Assembly (NCBI GenBank): GCA_040285825.1
Contig: JAUPSS010000003.1
Coordinates: 1,736,001-1,800,000, forward strand
From: Eukaryota sp. TZLM1-RC
Taxonomy: Eukaryota; Metamonada: BaSk clade
DNA length: 64,000 nt
Direction: 5' to 3'
How positions within the stretch are numbered: the first letter of the stretch is position 1; each line of letters opens with the position of its first letter. This document shows, piece after piece, positions 42,401-52,867 of the stretch. Under the pieces are notes generated by a model that ran no database searches, was not told where the DNA came from, and worked only from the letters and a program-made list of their open reading frames with translations. A program made the translations under genes and the position numbers.

Positions 42401-42783
42401 TTGACGATATCATAATAGTTGGAACGACATTCGAAGAATTTTATAAGAGATTACAAAGAGTCCTCCAATGCGCCAGAAATAGACGTGTAAATATAGGCTT
42501 ACGTAAATGTAAATTCGTAACATCAAAACACCCTATCGACATTTTAGGAAGTACCTTCCAGGATAAAACTAAATTTATAAGTAAGAAAAAAATCGAAGCC
42601 TTGATGAGAATCCCTAGACCAAAAACAGTGAAAGAAGTTCACTCATTGGTAGGATCCATCAATTATATTAGAGATTGGCTTCCAGGTATTTCTGAATTAA
42701 TCGCTCCAATTAACGAGCTAATCAAAGGAAAACCCAGAATAATTAAATGGACTAGCAAGCATGTGATGATCTGTGGGGGTTAG
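39487..42783 (+). pseudogene. Gypsy A Gag-protease-RT, truncated by element B
   Basis: The 1098-codon open frame is one fused Gag-Pol polyprotein. A Gag capsid-like part is followed by a spaced CCHC-like motif (CTFCSNVEDNNPVGHTVFEC) and an Arg/Gly-rich stretch. An aspartic protease follows with DSA in place of DSG/DTG (ATIDSAAFCSVITADLAEQC). The RT has LDLPKAFWQM, the catalytic YIDDIIIVG and the thumb. The frame runs into the LTR of element B at 42764 and stops soon after. It should continue at 50179 with RNase H. Confidence 0.85.
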
Positions 42784-42919
42784 ACATTGAGTATACCTTA
42801 AATGTAATTTATTACAGGGAAATAAGGATTTCCCTAAACTTAAGCGCATAGGCGCAATAAATACAAATACTATTAATAAACTATAAATAAACTATTATAA
42901 ATATTATCCAAGGCTAACA
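42764..42919 (-). repeat. 3' LTR of gypsy B (156 bp)
   Basis: Read on the plus strand it starts TGATGATCTGTGGGGG and ends GGCTAACA. It contains the stop codon of the Pol frame (42904-42906). It matches the copy at 50023-50178 base for base as far as I can compare. Confidence 0.92.
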
Positions 42920-44604
42920 CTGCCCTTTCTTCTTTTCGAGCGTCGAGGCCTGATAGGAGTTGGATTAACATTATTGTTAATATTAACAGAACGACGTTTA
43001 CGGCGTGAAGGACGAGAGCGAGTATTAGAAACAGACTTGGAGAATTCTTTATAGGCAGAGGTGTTTTGAACAGTCGAAACCAGCTCAGTGGTAATATGAT
43101 TGCCAGGCCATTGGACTTGACAGTAATCACCATCCTGACTGAGGACTTTCTGGATCACGTGCTCTTCTGCATCGCCAGCAGCAACCCAGGAGTGAAATTC
43201 ATCATCTACTGGTAAACTGGAATGCCAAGGTTGGAGGTGCTTCACACTGGCTTTAACAACCATACCAGTACACAGGTTCTTGATGTCAGCTGTGGAGGTA
43301 GAGGGTGTGTCGATAACTAAGAATGGTCCTTTGTAGTTACCATGTAACTTAGCAGTGGAAGACGAAGCTCGTTTGACCAATTGGCCAGGAGAGAAAGGGT
43401 TGGCTTCGATTTGGGAATCACGAGGAGGAGCCTTGGAAGCTTGACGGAGCTCTGCTTCCTCCTGTTTCTTCTTCAATCTGGCAAATTTGGATTGAATGTT
43501 GTTGATGTAGGTTGACTCAGACGTTGAGCTTTCGAGGGTCTCTATGATTTTGCCGGGGTCAGCTCTTGGGCTAAAATCTGAACCAAACATGAGCTCGTAT
43601 GGTGAGTAACCTGTAATCGAACTCTTGGATGAGTTGATTAACAATTGTACATAGGGTATGTACTCTGACCATGCGTCGTAGGCGTTAAAATCTACGAGCA
43701 GCTTCCTCAAGTTCTGCAAAATGTCGCGGTGACGGCGTTCGACTAAACCGTTGGACTGAGAGAAGTGAGGGACGGACTTTGAGACCTCTATGCCCAAAAA
43801 CTCACATAGAGCGTCGAAAACAGCTTTAGAGAACTCAGGACCGTTGTCACTATGAACTATGAACGGGATCCCGAATATCGCGCATACCTTCCATATGAGA
43901 GCGTCAGCGGTAAGGTTGGCGTTGAGTTCTTTGAGGGGGACTATGATAGTGAACCTCGTGAAGCTATCCACAAATACAAGAATGTATCTGTGGCCGTCTT
44001 GATCTTCAGGAAGAGGACCAATGACGTCGACGTTAACTCTTGCGAATGGTCTGTCAGCCCACAAGGAACCAGTTGTAGGGACATGCAGTTTGGGGACTGC
44101 TGCTGTCTTCTGACAGGAGGGGCATTCTTGGACGTGCTTGGTCATGTCTGAAAGCATGTTAGGCCACCAGTAGTCGCTGTTCTTGAGTCTGAGGAGACTT
44201 TCTGCCTTACTGGGGTGGCCACCTTGCGGGAGTCCATGTAGAAGGTTAAGCGTATCCTTAACCAGTGATTGAGGAATCACGATCTTGTGCTCTGGAGTCA
44301 GATAAAGATCTAGACGATTATCCAAAGTACAGTTGTTAAATGAGGTGTCCTGGTTAGCGAGGGCTCGCTTTTGTTCGGACCTGATCTTGCAGAGCCATGG
44401 CTCGAAGAGTGGAAGGTCATTGGAGCATCTGTCTTGAAGGATGAGCACCTTCTCAAATGTATGGAGATCTTCAACGAAGCATCTCTCTGACTCAGTTTCG
44501 TCAATCCTATTTGTGTAGTAGATAGGGTGAAACTCTTGGTCATTAGAATGTACCAGATGGTTGATGGTATGATTGTCTTGGGGCGGTACTATCCTAGATA
44601 GCAT
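42904..44604 (-). pseudogene. Gypsy B integrase with chromodomain-like tail
   Basis: The 566-codon frame carries the HHCC zinc domain (HGLPQGGHPSKAESL, CPSCQK). The catalytic core shows D (VNVDVIGPL), D (IVHSDNGPEF) and E (NGLVERRHRD). A tail in the chromodomain position follows (CQVQWPGNHITTELVSTVQNTSAYKEF), which in chromoviruses directs insertion to marked chromatin. The end is strongly basic (RRSKRRKG). A one-base shift at 44625-44628 separates it from RNase H. Confidence 0.85.
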
Positions 44605-45758
44605 GTCTGCCCAATGGTTCTCTTCCCCTTTGTATGAACTATGTCGAATAGGAACTCAGAAAAGATGGGAAGCCACCTTCTGACTATTCTGTTTTTGTTC
44701 GGAGCGGTGAGCATGTAAGTAAGGTTTTGGTGATCTGTGAAAATGATCAGGCGCCTTCCTTTGAGGTAGTTCTCGAAGCCACTTTCGGTAAGCATGAGAA
44801 GGATAGCGTAAAGCTCTTTCTGTACCGTGGGCCAGTTCTGCTGGGAGTTAGTCAACAATCTGCTGAAGAAGCTGATTGGTCTACATTTCCTATTGAGTAA
44901 GGAAGTACCAGGGTCCTTAGTGGGTTCTAATTGTTCCCAAATCACGCCGCCAACTGCTATATCAGAGGCATCGCAACTAATTAGTACTTGGTTATCCACC
45001 GGAGGAAAGTTTAGAGGCATATGCTCCGCGATCAGGCGTTTGATTTCGGCTAAATGGTGGTCGTGAGTGTCTTTCCACTGCAGGCGACGTGGTTTGCCGT
45101 GTGTTAGTTTGATGATCGGGGCAACATGCTTGGTTACCTGGGGAAGCCATTCCCTAATGAAGTTGACTGAGCCGATAAGGCTACGGGCGTCTTTCACAGT
45201 CTTAGGTCTGGGAAGATTCAGTAAAGACTCTGTGCGTGTAGGATCAATGGTCCTGGTTTTGTGTTGGAATCTGCTACCAAGGATCTTTATTGGGTGTCTA
45301 GAGGACACAAAATGGCACTTGGGCAGTCCAAGGCTAACTCTACGGGTTCGAGCCTTCTCGAGGACACGTCTTAGACGTCCGAGGAACTCGTTGAAAGTTC
45401 TACCTACTATAATGATGTCATCTATATAGATGAATACACCGTCTCCGGAGAAGATGTCTGCCATAACGTTCTGGAAAACTGCAGGAACGTTCTTGAGGCC
45501 GAAAGCAGCACGTTTAAACATGATGCTTTTGCCAGGGATGCTTAAGGCAGTCTTCTCCCAGTCCTTTTCTGCAATTTTTAGTTGCCAAAAGGCTTTGGGG
45601 AGGTCAAGGGTACCGATGAAATTGGCTTCTGAAAGGAAGACTAGCACATCGGATATTCTGGGGAGATTAGGTTCAACGGGAATAGTGTTGGCGTTGACTC
45701 CGTCCTTGCCGCTGTAATCACCAGTAAGACGAGGCTTACGATGATCAGGGTATACCAC
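44589..45758 (-). pseudogene. Gypsy B reverse transcriptase and RNase H
   Basis: The 389-codon frame carries RT motif A (LDLPKAFWQL), the catalytic YIDDIIIVG, and an RNase H domain (SCDASDIAVGGVIWE, FTDHQNLTYML). It lacks its amino-terminal finger region because of the upstream frameshift, and it ends early because of the downstream one. Both shifts sit in runs of four identical G/C bases. Confidence 0.85.
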
Positions 45759-47653
45759 AAGACATACTGGAGAGCTGAACTCATGGTTCGATGGTACAGC
45801 AAATCCAGACTCGACGAGTTCATCGAAGATCTGTTCGGCGACTTTCTGTTTCTCGGGGTTAACCTACGAGGGGGTCGTCTGACTCGAATACTTTCATCGT
45901 GAAAGTTGATCTCCATTGGAGGACAGTCAATCCCATCAGCATGCGGCTTAAGGGTGAATGTCTCTTCGAACTCTTTCAAGGTTAGAAGTAAGGTCTTCTT
46001 GTCGTTGTCACAGTCGAGGTTAATAGTACAACCAGAAGACTGTATGTGCTCCAACCAACGTCTGGGGACGTTGACGACATCTGAGACTTGGGAGATTCGA
46101 TGGTCGAATTCAGCCTCAGGCAGAAGTAATGTACGATGTTCCTCATCCATCTTGATGAAGAGGCCTTCATCGTTCAATAAGCCTAGGTGATGCAGCAGGT
46201 CTCTGCCAATTAGTAACATATTGTTGCCAGGAATGATGGCCAAGCTATGTTTCACATGAACTAATTGGGTTACACTACCGAGTCTGAAGCTCAGTGTGCC
46301 TTCTGCTGATCCTAAAGACTTCGACATGATGTTGTTTGCAGACTTAAAGTTTATGCAATGGTTAGTCTTTACCATGTTGCATCTCTCTGCTAAATCAACA
46401 GTGATGACTGATATCGAAGCTCCAGAGTCGATGATCCCTTCTATTTCGCAGTTATTTATTGAAAATTTCAATTTTAAATTTTTGCGTGCGACATCTGCGG
46501 TGCGAACCATGAAGATATCACTGTGGGACTCTGAGTCTGGGTTCGAGTCGAACTCATGAATGAAACAGGGTTTATTTGGTGTTTCTATCGTTGTAGCTGT
46601 TTTAGAATTCTGGGTAGTCAAAGGATTAGTTAAGCACTTAATCCACTGGTTGGAGACTGAGGTTTGTTTTATGTTTGGTGTTTTACGTGCTGGAGAGCTG
46701 TCTTGCTCTATAGTAAACAAGGAACATTTGTTTGAACGTTGCTTTGATGTATTACCTGTTGGAGAGCTATCTTGCTCTATAGTAAACATAGAATATTTAT
46801 GGGAACGTTTATTACTACTAGAAGGGCCCTTGCCTCTTCCTCTACGTCTACCTCTGCCTCTACTACTACTATTACTACTACCCCTAGCCAAATATGCTCG
46901 AACGGCATCTGGGTTGGCTTTTCGCCATTGCTTGGATCGCTGGCAATCAGGGTCGGGACATTCGTTAATGGAGTGGCCTGGAAGACCACAGAATCTACAG
47001 AGACCAGCTTTATCTCTTTCTTTCTTAATTTGCGACTTGCTCCTTTTGGTAAGTTGAGCAGGGGCGACGCTGGAACCCGCAGGCTTAAATTTGCCTATTC
47101 TTTTCTTGTCCTTTGGGTTTGCTCTAACATAGTGACCCATATGTTGTTGATAGCTGTCACTGATGTTGGCCCTTTGCTCGTCATAGGATCTTGCTGAACA
47201 CCAACTCATGTATTCAGCAGCAAGGATGTCGACAAATTGTTGTAAAGTATGGTGTTGCCAAACATTGGGTGTGGACCATACTGTTCTCAGGTTGTCACTG
47301 ATGGCCTGAATACCAACAGAATCGATCATATGGGTTGCAATTTCCCAGTTTTGAATACGCTGTAGAAAGTGTTGACCATACAAGGCACGGTCGCTTGCCC
47401 TGACGTCAGAAATGGCAGTACTTCGTGAAACCGTTCTCATTAGCCTCACTGTGAAGTCGCCCCAGCGATTCCTAAAGTCCTGAATATTCCAATTCATCTG
47501 GACTCTATATAACTGATTCCTCGCCGTTTCTAATGTACTATACTGGCTGAGGTGTAAAATCGATTCCCATATTTGCTCCTCATTGATGTTGTCGATAGCT
47601 GAGATACTATCAGACATGGACGAAAACCTGCCTTGAGCTCTCAGAGCGGCCAA
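45641..47653 (-). pseudogene. Gypsy B Gag (capsid/nucleocapsid) and protease
   Basis: The 670-codon frame carries a retrotransposon Gag-like helical region (SQYSTLETARNQLYRVQMNW) and a CCHC zinc knuckle (CRFCGLPGHSINEC). An Arg/Gly/Ser stretch and two copies of a SLFTIEQDSSP repeat follow. The aspartic protease is DSGAS (IIDSGASISVITVDLAERC). The frame leaves the true Pol sequence at the C4 run, 45855-45858. Confidence 0.85.
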
Positions 47654-48531
47654 GCATTCTGGAGTAACACAGGAGGCGATCCTGCGAGGGTCGACTTGAG
47701 CAGCAGCTCTGAATCGGTCCCACTCGTGGAGGGGTTACCATATCTCTGATCGAGAGGGAGGTTCCGGTTTTCTCTGCTTATGGATTGAGGAGTGGCAGGA
47801 GGACGAGAACGTTCCTCAAGTTGCCTTCTTAATTCAGACACTTCTCTTGCTAGTCTGACTTGAGTAGGATCAGATTCATTGATGTCTCTCTCTTCAATGG
47901 TCCTCTCAGTCCTAGCATACAGAATAAATCTGTCGATGAATTTCAAGATCCTTACTGGGTCAGAGATATCGTTGGCTTCCAGGGTGGGTTTTCTAGGACG
48001 ACCACCTCTTTGTCTATCTCTATCTCTATCTTGTGAACTCGCCATAGCTTCCATCAGTAGGGTGTTGGAATACTGGGGAGCTATGGGAGTGTTAGAAGGA
48101 GTTACTCCTAGGAGCCTAGGGTCCTGAGGAACCTGGGAAGGAGTTGATGGATCCTGAGATTGGACAACTACAGGTTGTTGCACTGACTCAACAGTGTCAG
48201 TAGTCGCCATTGGCTCATCTTGTTGTTGGTCATCTTGAGGCTCAATGCTCAAAGATGAGAAAACTGTGTCTGTCTCAACTGGGTCAGGCTCAGAAGTTCT
48301 CAATTCTACTGGGTCATGATCGCTCGGATAGTAACTTTGCACATTACCATCAACATTGACCCACAGAAGAGAACTAGAATTGGTGACACCAATGTTCTCC
48401 TGTACATTCATCAGGGCGTCCCTTAGTGGCCTATTCCTTCTATGTTCTGGACCAAAATATGACGCGCAATGGTCTGGTCTGCGCTCTTGAAGGTACAATC
48501 TTTGGTAGTTCGTGGTGTAAGTGTACCACAA
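47641..48531 (-). pseudogene. Gypsy B Gag, middle part
   Basis: This frame is in phase with the first Gag frame, being separated from it only by the TAG at 48577-48579. It holds charged and Gln/Asp-rich sequence (EPQDDQQQDEPMATTD) and coiled helices (VRLAREVSELRRQLEERS). It shifts out of phase at the G4/C4 run, 47731-47734, from where the next Gag frame continues. Confidence 0.7.
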
Positions 48532-48576
48532 TCCAGTCCTGAAGTCTCTATTGATATAAATATCAAGAGAGGCATT

Positions 48577-50046
48577 CTATCCAGGGCTAAACCTGGGGAA
48601 AGGACATGGGTTACATCGGTTGAGGAAGAGATTCAGCTCATCACCAGCGAAGATCCTCTGTACACCTTCACGAGGAGTTCTGAACCCTCCAACAGTATCC
48701 CGTTGAGGATAAATTGGAGGAGGGTCACAACGAACCGTAAGATTGTCTACTTCTTCCGTTGGGAAGTAGGGACCTATTCTTCTGCGGATCCTAAAGCCGT
48801 GATCATTAACCACTTCTGGACCCCAAAATGGGGGTAAAGCAGCAATGAGTTCATTGGGAGGAATCGATGCAGGATCTCCTAGCATTAACTCAATACCAGC
48901 ATTGAGAACTAAGTTTTGAGCTTCAGTTCTCTGTTGGGTAGAGATGAAAGGAGAATCTGATTCCTGGGGCTGGCTTGGGGCTTGATAAGTGTTAGGCTGT
49001 GCAGCACTAAGCACCTGCCAAGCAGCAGGAATAGAAGAAACAACGTGACCTTGCTGAGGAGTCTGGCCAGAGGTTGGAGGGACATGAATTACTCCTCTAG
49101 TAGGAACTCCCGAAGGAGGAACAGATGGAGTTGAATGGACTTCTGTAGGAGCTACCGTAGTAGGAGCAGAAGTATCAGGAAGGCCTGCTACAGGAACTTC
49201 TTGAGAAGGAGTAGTAGGATTTGGGCTACCAGCAGGGACTGCAGGAGGAGCTGGTTGTTGTGGAGGGCTGCTTTCCATAGGTACTTCTCTAGAAGGAATG
49301 GAAGGAGCTTGTTGTCCTTCCCCAGGAGCTTCCGTAGAAGAAGTAGAAGGAACTTGTTGTCCTTCCCCAGGAGCTTCCGTAGAAGAAGTGGAAGGAACTT
49401 GTTGTCCTTCCCCAGGAGCTTCCGTAGAAGAAGTGGAAGGGGCAACAGGAGCGCAAACAATAGGTGAAGAGGGAGGCTCTACTCTCTTGAGCTTCAACAG
49501 CTCAGATATCTTGTTGCTGGCTGAGTCAGGGTCAGTCTGGTTGATGATATACTTCAGATATTCATCTAAAGTACTGAACTGTTCAGGACCTAAAAGGGAA
49601 TCTTCAACCTCTCCTTCAGAACCAGGGGGGGGAGAAAGAGGTATAAAGTTTTCCACATTAGCGGGAGGAACAGGAAGACTGATAGGAACCACAGGAACGT
49701 CATCCGTAGATGGAGTGGAACCTTGACCCGAGGGTTGAGAGGAAGTGTCACTTCTCTCGCCACCAGAGGGTTGTTCTGTTCCCAACTGAGGAGTTTGGGA
49801 GGAAGAACTTGAAACATTGGGTTGTGTAACAGAATCTCCGGAAGGAGGAGTTAACACAGGAGGAGGAGAAGCATTGCTTCCCTCGGACCCAGTTGTCAAG
49901 GGTTGTTCTGGTCCCGACTGAGGAGTTCGGGAGGAAGAACTCGAAGAGTGAGACGTAGGAGGATCAGTCCTAACAGTCTCGGAGTTGTCATTGGAACCAC
50001 CCAAAGGTGATCCAATACGTATTGATGATCTGTGGGGGTTAGACAT
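48577..50046 (-). CDS. Gypsy B first Gag frame, Pro/Ser/Glu-rich
   Basis: The 489-codon frame starts inside the 5' LTR. It is dominated by Ser, Pro, Gln and Glu, with three tandem 15-residue units (STSSTEAPGEGQQVP) and similar looser repeats. The last ~120 residues look folded (ELMLGDPASIPPNELIAALPPFWGP is not extended further here). It ends at a TAG, and the same frame stays open for another 311 codons, so the stop is a mutation or a read-through site. I know no close relative. Confidence 0.65.
   Translation of the reverse strand: MSNPHRSSIRIGSPLGGSNDNSETVRTDPPTSHSSSSSSRTPQSGPEQPLTTGSEGSNASPPPVLTPPSGDSVTQPNVSSSSSQTPQLGTEQPSGGERSDTSSQPSGQGSTPSTDDVPVVPISLPVPPANVENFIPLSPPPGSEGEVEDSLLGPEQFSTLDEYLKYIINQTDPDSASNKISELLKLKRVEPPSSPIVCAPVAPSTSSTEAPGEGQQVPSTSSTEAPGEGQQVPSTSSTEAPGEGQQAPSIPSREVPMESSPPQQPAPPAVPAGSPNPTTPSQEVPVAGLPDTSAPTTVAPTEVHSTPSVPPSGVPTRGVIHVPPTSGQTPQQGHVVSSIPAAWQVLSAAQPNTYQAPSQPQESDSPFISTQQRTEAQNLVLNAGIELMLGDPASIPPNELIAALPPFWGPEVVNDHGFRIRRRIGPYFPTEEVDNLTVRCDPPPIYPQRDTVGGFRTPREGVQRIFAGDELNLFLNRCNPCPFPRFSPG
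49300..49440. repeat. Three 45-bp tandem units in gypsy B Gag
   Basis: The unit containing CTTCCCCAGGAGCTTCCGTA recurs three times with few changes and encodes a 15-residue Ser/Thr/Gly/Gln repeat. The period is a multiple of three, so it lengthens the protein without breaking the frame. Confidence 0.85.
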
Positions 50047-50178
50047 TGAGTATACCTTAAATGTAATTTATTACAGGGAAATAAGGATTTCCCTAAACTT
50101 AAGCGCATAGGCGCAATAAATACAAATACTATTAATAAACTATAAATAAACTATTATAAATATTATCCAAGGCTAACA
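50023..50178 (-). repeat. 5' LTR of gypsy B (156 bp)
   Basis: It matches the other LTR. On the minus strand the Gag ATG (50046) lies 24 nt before the LTR end, so Gag starts within the LTR. A TATTGG motif follows the LTR, shared with element A. Confidence 0.92.
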
Positions 50179-50985
50179 CATGACGATTACTTAAAACAAA
50201 TAAAAGACTTAATAGTAAACCACATGCCCCTTGAATTACCAGCTCCGGGCAAGCGAGTATTGATAAGTACAGACGCTTCAGATGTAGCAGTAGGAGGTGT
50301 TATTTGGCAAGAAATTGAACCCTACTCCCCTGCAGGAACCCCGCTAAATAAAAGGAAAGTAAAACCTTTGTCATTCTATAGTAGATTACTTACAGAAACA
50401 CAAAGAAAATGGTCCACTTTACAAAAAGAATTATATGCAATACTTTTGATTTTAACTGAAAGTTGTTTAGAAAGCTACTTGTTAACTAGACATTTAACAA
50501 TTTTCACAGATCATAAAAACATTGCATTCCTGGCTACAGCCCCAGAGAAAGATAGAATTGTAAAGAGATGGCTGCCGATACTATCTGAATTCGACTTTGA
50601 CATAGTCCACGAACCTGGTGAAGACAACCATTGGGCAGATATGTTATCGAGGAATATTGATTTGGATCAAAACGAGGAAACTTCTTCTATTTGTAGTATA
50701 AATATACCAGATACTTTACTTTCAAATTACGAGATACCTCCACTAGACGATGATTCTGATTCGGATCTTGAAGATATCCCATCAATCTCATCTCTAAGTA
50801 GACACCAAGACCCACCTATTTTTTCTTCTTGGTTCTCTAAGATAAGATCTGAACAACAAATAGCCAAAAACAGCAACGACTCATTATTTGAAAATGCAAT
50901 TCTAGATGAAAATACTCAAATTTGGAAAAATAATAAAAGCAAAATTTTGATTCCAAAGAGCCTCAGAAAACAGACACTACTATAA
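50179..50985 (+). pseudogene. Gypsy A RNase H and integrase amino terminus (right part of split Pol)
   Basis: The frame resumes the Pol polyprotein after the nested element: DDYLKQIKDLIVNHMPLEL, then the RNase H core (STDASDVAVGGVIWQE, FTDHKNIAFLA) and the linker to integrase. It stops at an in-frame TAA (50983-50985). The next residues in the same frame (IHGLVQSGHRSKNDSLHK) are the integrase zinc domain. Confidence 0.85.
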
Positions 50986-52317
50986 ATACATGGTTTGGTT
51001 CAATCTGGTCACCGTAGCAAAAACGATAGTTTACACAAACTATCCAAAAGCGATTTCGACTGGCCCAATATGAGAAAGGACCTTATTAATCATGTCGAAA
51101 GATGCCCAACTTGTCAAAAAACGGCTCCAGTTAAAAGATCAAAAACACCTTCCACAGGATCTTTATGGGCAGATCGTCCTTTTGCCAGATTAAACGTCGA
51201 TACAATTGGACCCCTGAATTCTGACAACGAAAAAAAAATATCTATTAGTATTTGTAGACTCTTTTACTGGATATACAATTTTAGTTCCTCTTAAAGAACT
51301 CAATGCCTTAGAAACCGCAGATGCCTTAATTTGGAATGTTTGCGCTATCTTTGGCATACCTATGTTAATTCATAGTGATAATGGACCTGAGTTCGCCAAT
51401 GAGACTTTCAAAATAGTGTGTAACAGATTAGCGATTGAGATGAGTAACTCAATTCCCCACTATTCAGAAAGTAATGGACTTGTAGAACGTAAACATAGAG
51501 ACGTTCTTCAATGCTTAAGGAAACTATTAATAGATTTCAATGATTACAGAAATTGGTCTACATATGTACCTATATCCCAACTGTTAATAAATTCTACTAA
51601 AAACAGAAAAACTGGTTTTACCCCATACGAACTCATGTTCGGTTCTTCGATTAGTCCAAGAACAGACCCTGCTGATATATTAGGAAATTTATCCAAATTT
51701 GAAACTAATATCCCCTTATTAGATGACATCAAAATGAAAAACACTCGTCTACAAGAAAAAAGGGAAGAAGCAGAGCGTCATCAAACATTAAATACTCCGT
51801 CTTCAGTAGATAATACTAATTCGTGTTTTTTAGCATTAAATATTGGTGACTACGTCTTACGTAAAACCAAGCAAAATAATAAATTGCATGGATCTTGGAA
51901 TAGACCATTTTTAGTTATTGACCCTCCTTCCAAATCCACTTTATTATTGAAGAATCTTACCACTGGCACCGAATTAAAGGCTGCTAAGAAAGATTGTAAG
52001 ATCTATAACGCAGAAAATCCACAGGACATTGAGTTCCTCAAGGCAGTCGCTGCAGGCGATTCCGAAAAACACGTTATAGAGAAAATCCTCTGAGAATACC
52101 ACTCTGATTCAGGTAGTTTCTGTACTGTTCAGTGGTTTGGTGGTGAGACAACAGAAGAGTCACTCCATTCGGTTAAACACTCAGAAGCTTGTAAGTTATT
52201 TAGTAAGGATAACAAGAAAATTGGAAAACGTACCACTAGTCGACGACAAGGTACCTCCAATGAGTCTACGCCTTCTAAGAAGCCTAGACGCAGTAATAGA
52301 ATTAGGAAGAGGAGCTA
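50986..52317 (+). pseudogene. Gypsy A integrase and chromodomain-like end
   Basis: The zinc domain (CPTCQK) and the first catalytic D (LNVDTIGPL) are in the frame 50995-51294. An extra A in the run 51230-51238 shifts the frame. The remaining core (IHSDNGPEF, NGLVERKHRD) is at 51362-52093. After a TGA, the same frame carries CTVQWFGGETTEESLHSVKHSEACKLF-like sequence matching the chromodomain-like tail of element B, and ends at TAA 52315. Confidence 0.82.
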
Positions 52318-52448
52318 ATTCTTAGTTTATATCGATTATTTATATTATATCGATTATATGTATTTATTTTTAGTTATTTCGTTATTTGTATATAGTTTTT
52401 ATTTCATATTCATATAAACTGATTTATTTTGAAAAAGGGAAGAAGCAG

Positions 52449-52527
52449 TGTTGGCGCCCTGAGGCTTATATAATATGAATAGAAAATAAATCAGACTTTT
52501 CTTTACTAAAATAGACTTTAGGCAACA
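52449..52527 (+). repeat. 3' LTR of gypsy A (79 bp)
   Basis: It has the same ends as the 5' LTR (TGTTGGCGCCC, GGCAACA), two substitutions from it, and a purine-rich tract immediately upstream. Confidence 0.88.
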
Positions 52528-52657
52528 CATAGACATTTGGAATCTGGGAAATGAAACAACTTGAGCTACTTTCCTTAAGATCAATTAAAGAGTTAGCAAA
52601 AACGGGATTCATTTCCTTAACCAAGCTTAGACGTACAGTCAAAAGGACGTGAAGCAC
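52528..52657 (-). mobile_element. LINE-B copy 1, 5' neighbour piece (right of gypsy A)
   Basis: The minus strand encodes VRLSLVKEMNPVFANSLIDL and ISQIPNVYV, matching LINE-B copy 2 at 60.84-60.95 kb. Joined across the CATA target site it continues into the piece at 37.5-37.98 kb, showing that gypsy A landed in this LINE. The piece ends sharply where a Fanzor remnant begins. Confidence 0.82.
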
Positions 52658-52867
52658 TTGTCAACCAGTGAATTGAATACAAGCAAATTGTCCAGTTGTT
52701 GCATGGCCGAGATTATTCAAACAGGTTTATGGCAGATGTGTATTTGTACTGGGTGTCAAATAGTATATGACAGAGATATTTCCGCTGCAAAAGATATTCA
52801 AATTAAGAAGAAAGTGGAATTGTGGCCGGAACGATACATTTGCCCAGAATCTCTGTTGAGGAGATGA
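52640..52867 (+). pseudogene. Fanzor-like RuvC-III/zinc-finger fragment (family F1)
   Basis: The reading frame gives SELNTSKLSSCC, then CICTGCQIVYDRDISAAKDIQI. This is the EYxTSKxCxxC strand, the CxxC pair and the YDRDISAAKDI helix that carries the last RuvC aspartate; here the RD is intact. It is only the carboxy-terminal end, cut off upstream by LINE-B. The following 300 bp to BBS9 hold nothing recognisable. Confidence 0.65.

Larger units (their letters stand above)
42764..50178 (-). mobile_element. Ty3/gypsy element B (chromovirus-like), nested in element A
   Basis: It is bounded by two 156-bp LTRs that appear identical, and by the 4-bp target duplication CATG (42760-42763 and 50179-50182). 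This points to a recent insertion. It lies opposite to element A. Coding order on the minus strand is a Pro/Ser-rich Gag, nucleocapsid CCHC, protease, RT, RNase H, integrase, chromodomain-like end. The coding region begins inside the 5' LTR (ATG at 50046) and ends inside the 3' LTR (stop at 42904-42906). One in-frame TAG and three single-base frameshifts, all in runs of four G or C, interrupt it. The purine-rich AAAAGAAGAAAGGGCAG before the 3' LTR is a likely polypurine tract. Confidence 0.92.
37979..52527 (+). mobile_element. Ty3/gypsy element A (chromovirus-like), host of a nested insertion
   Basis: Two 79-bp LTRs bound it, with 2 differences. A 4-bp target duplication, CATA, is found at 37975-37978 and 52528-52531. 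A polypurine tract (GAAAAAGGGAAGAAGCAG) precedes the 3' LTR. Coding order is Gag, protease, RT, RNase H, integrase and a chromodomain-like end. Without the nested element B it measures about 7.13 kb. It is dead: element B splits the pol gene between RT and RNase H, an in-frame TAA lies at 50983-50985, an A9 run at 51230-51238 shifts the frame, and a TGA at 52091 precedes the chromodomain-like tail. It sits inside a minus-strand LINE-B copy. Confidence 0.9.

Noticed and set aside
45850-45860. Programmed Gag-Pol frameshift in gypsy B
   Set aside because: Element A encodes Gag-protease-RT in one frame, and two further identical-type shifts in B point to sequence errors or mutation rather than a programmed site.
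49300-49440. CRISPR-like array
   Set aside because: Units are contiguous without spacers and are coding repeats of a retrotransposon Gag in a eukaryotic setting.
43852-49726. Several open frames on the plus strand of gypsy B (43852-44151, 45067-45429, 46560-47057, 49298-49726 and others)
   Set aside because: They are antisense shadows of the Gag-Pol frames and show repetitive, biased composition with no motif.
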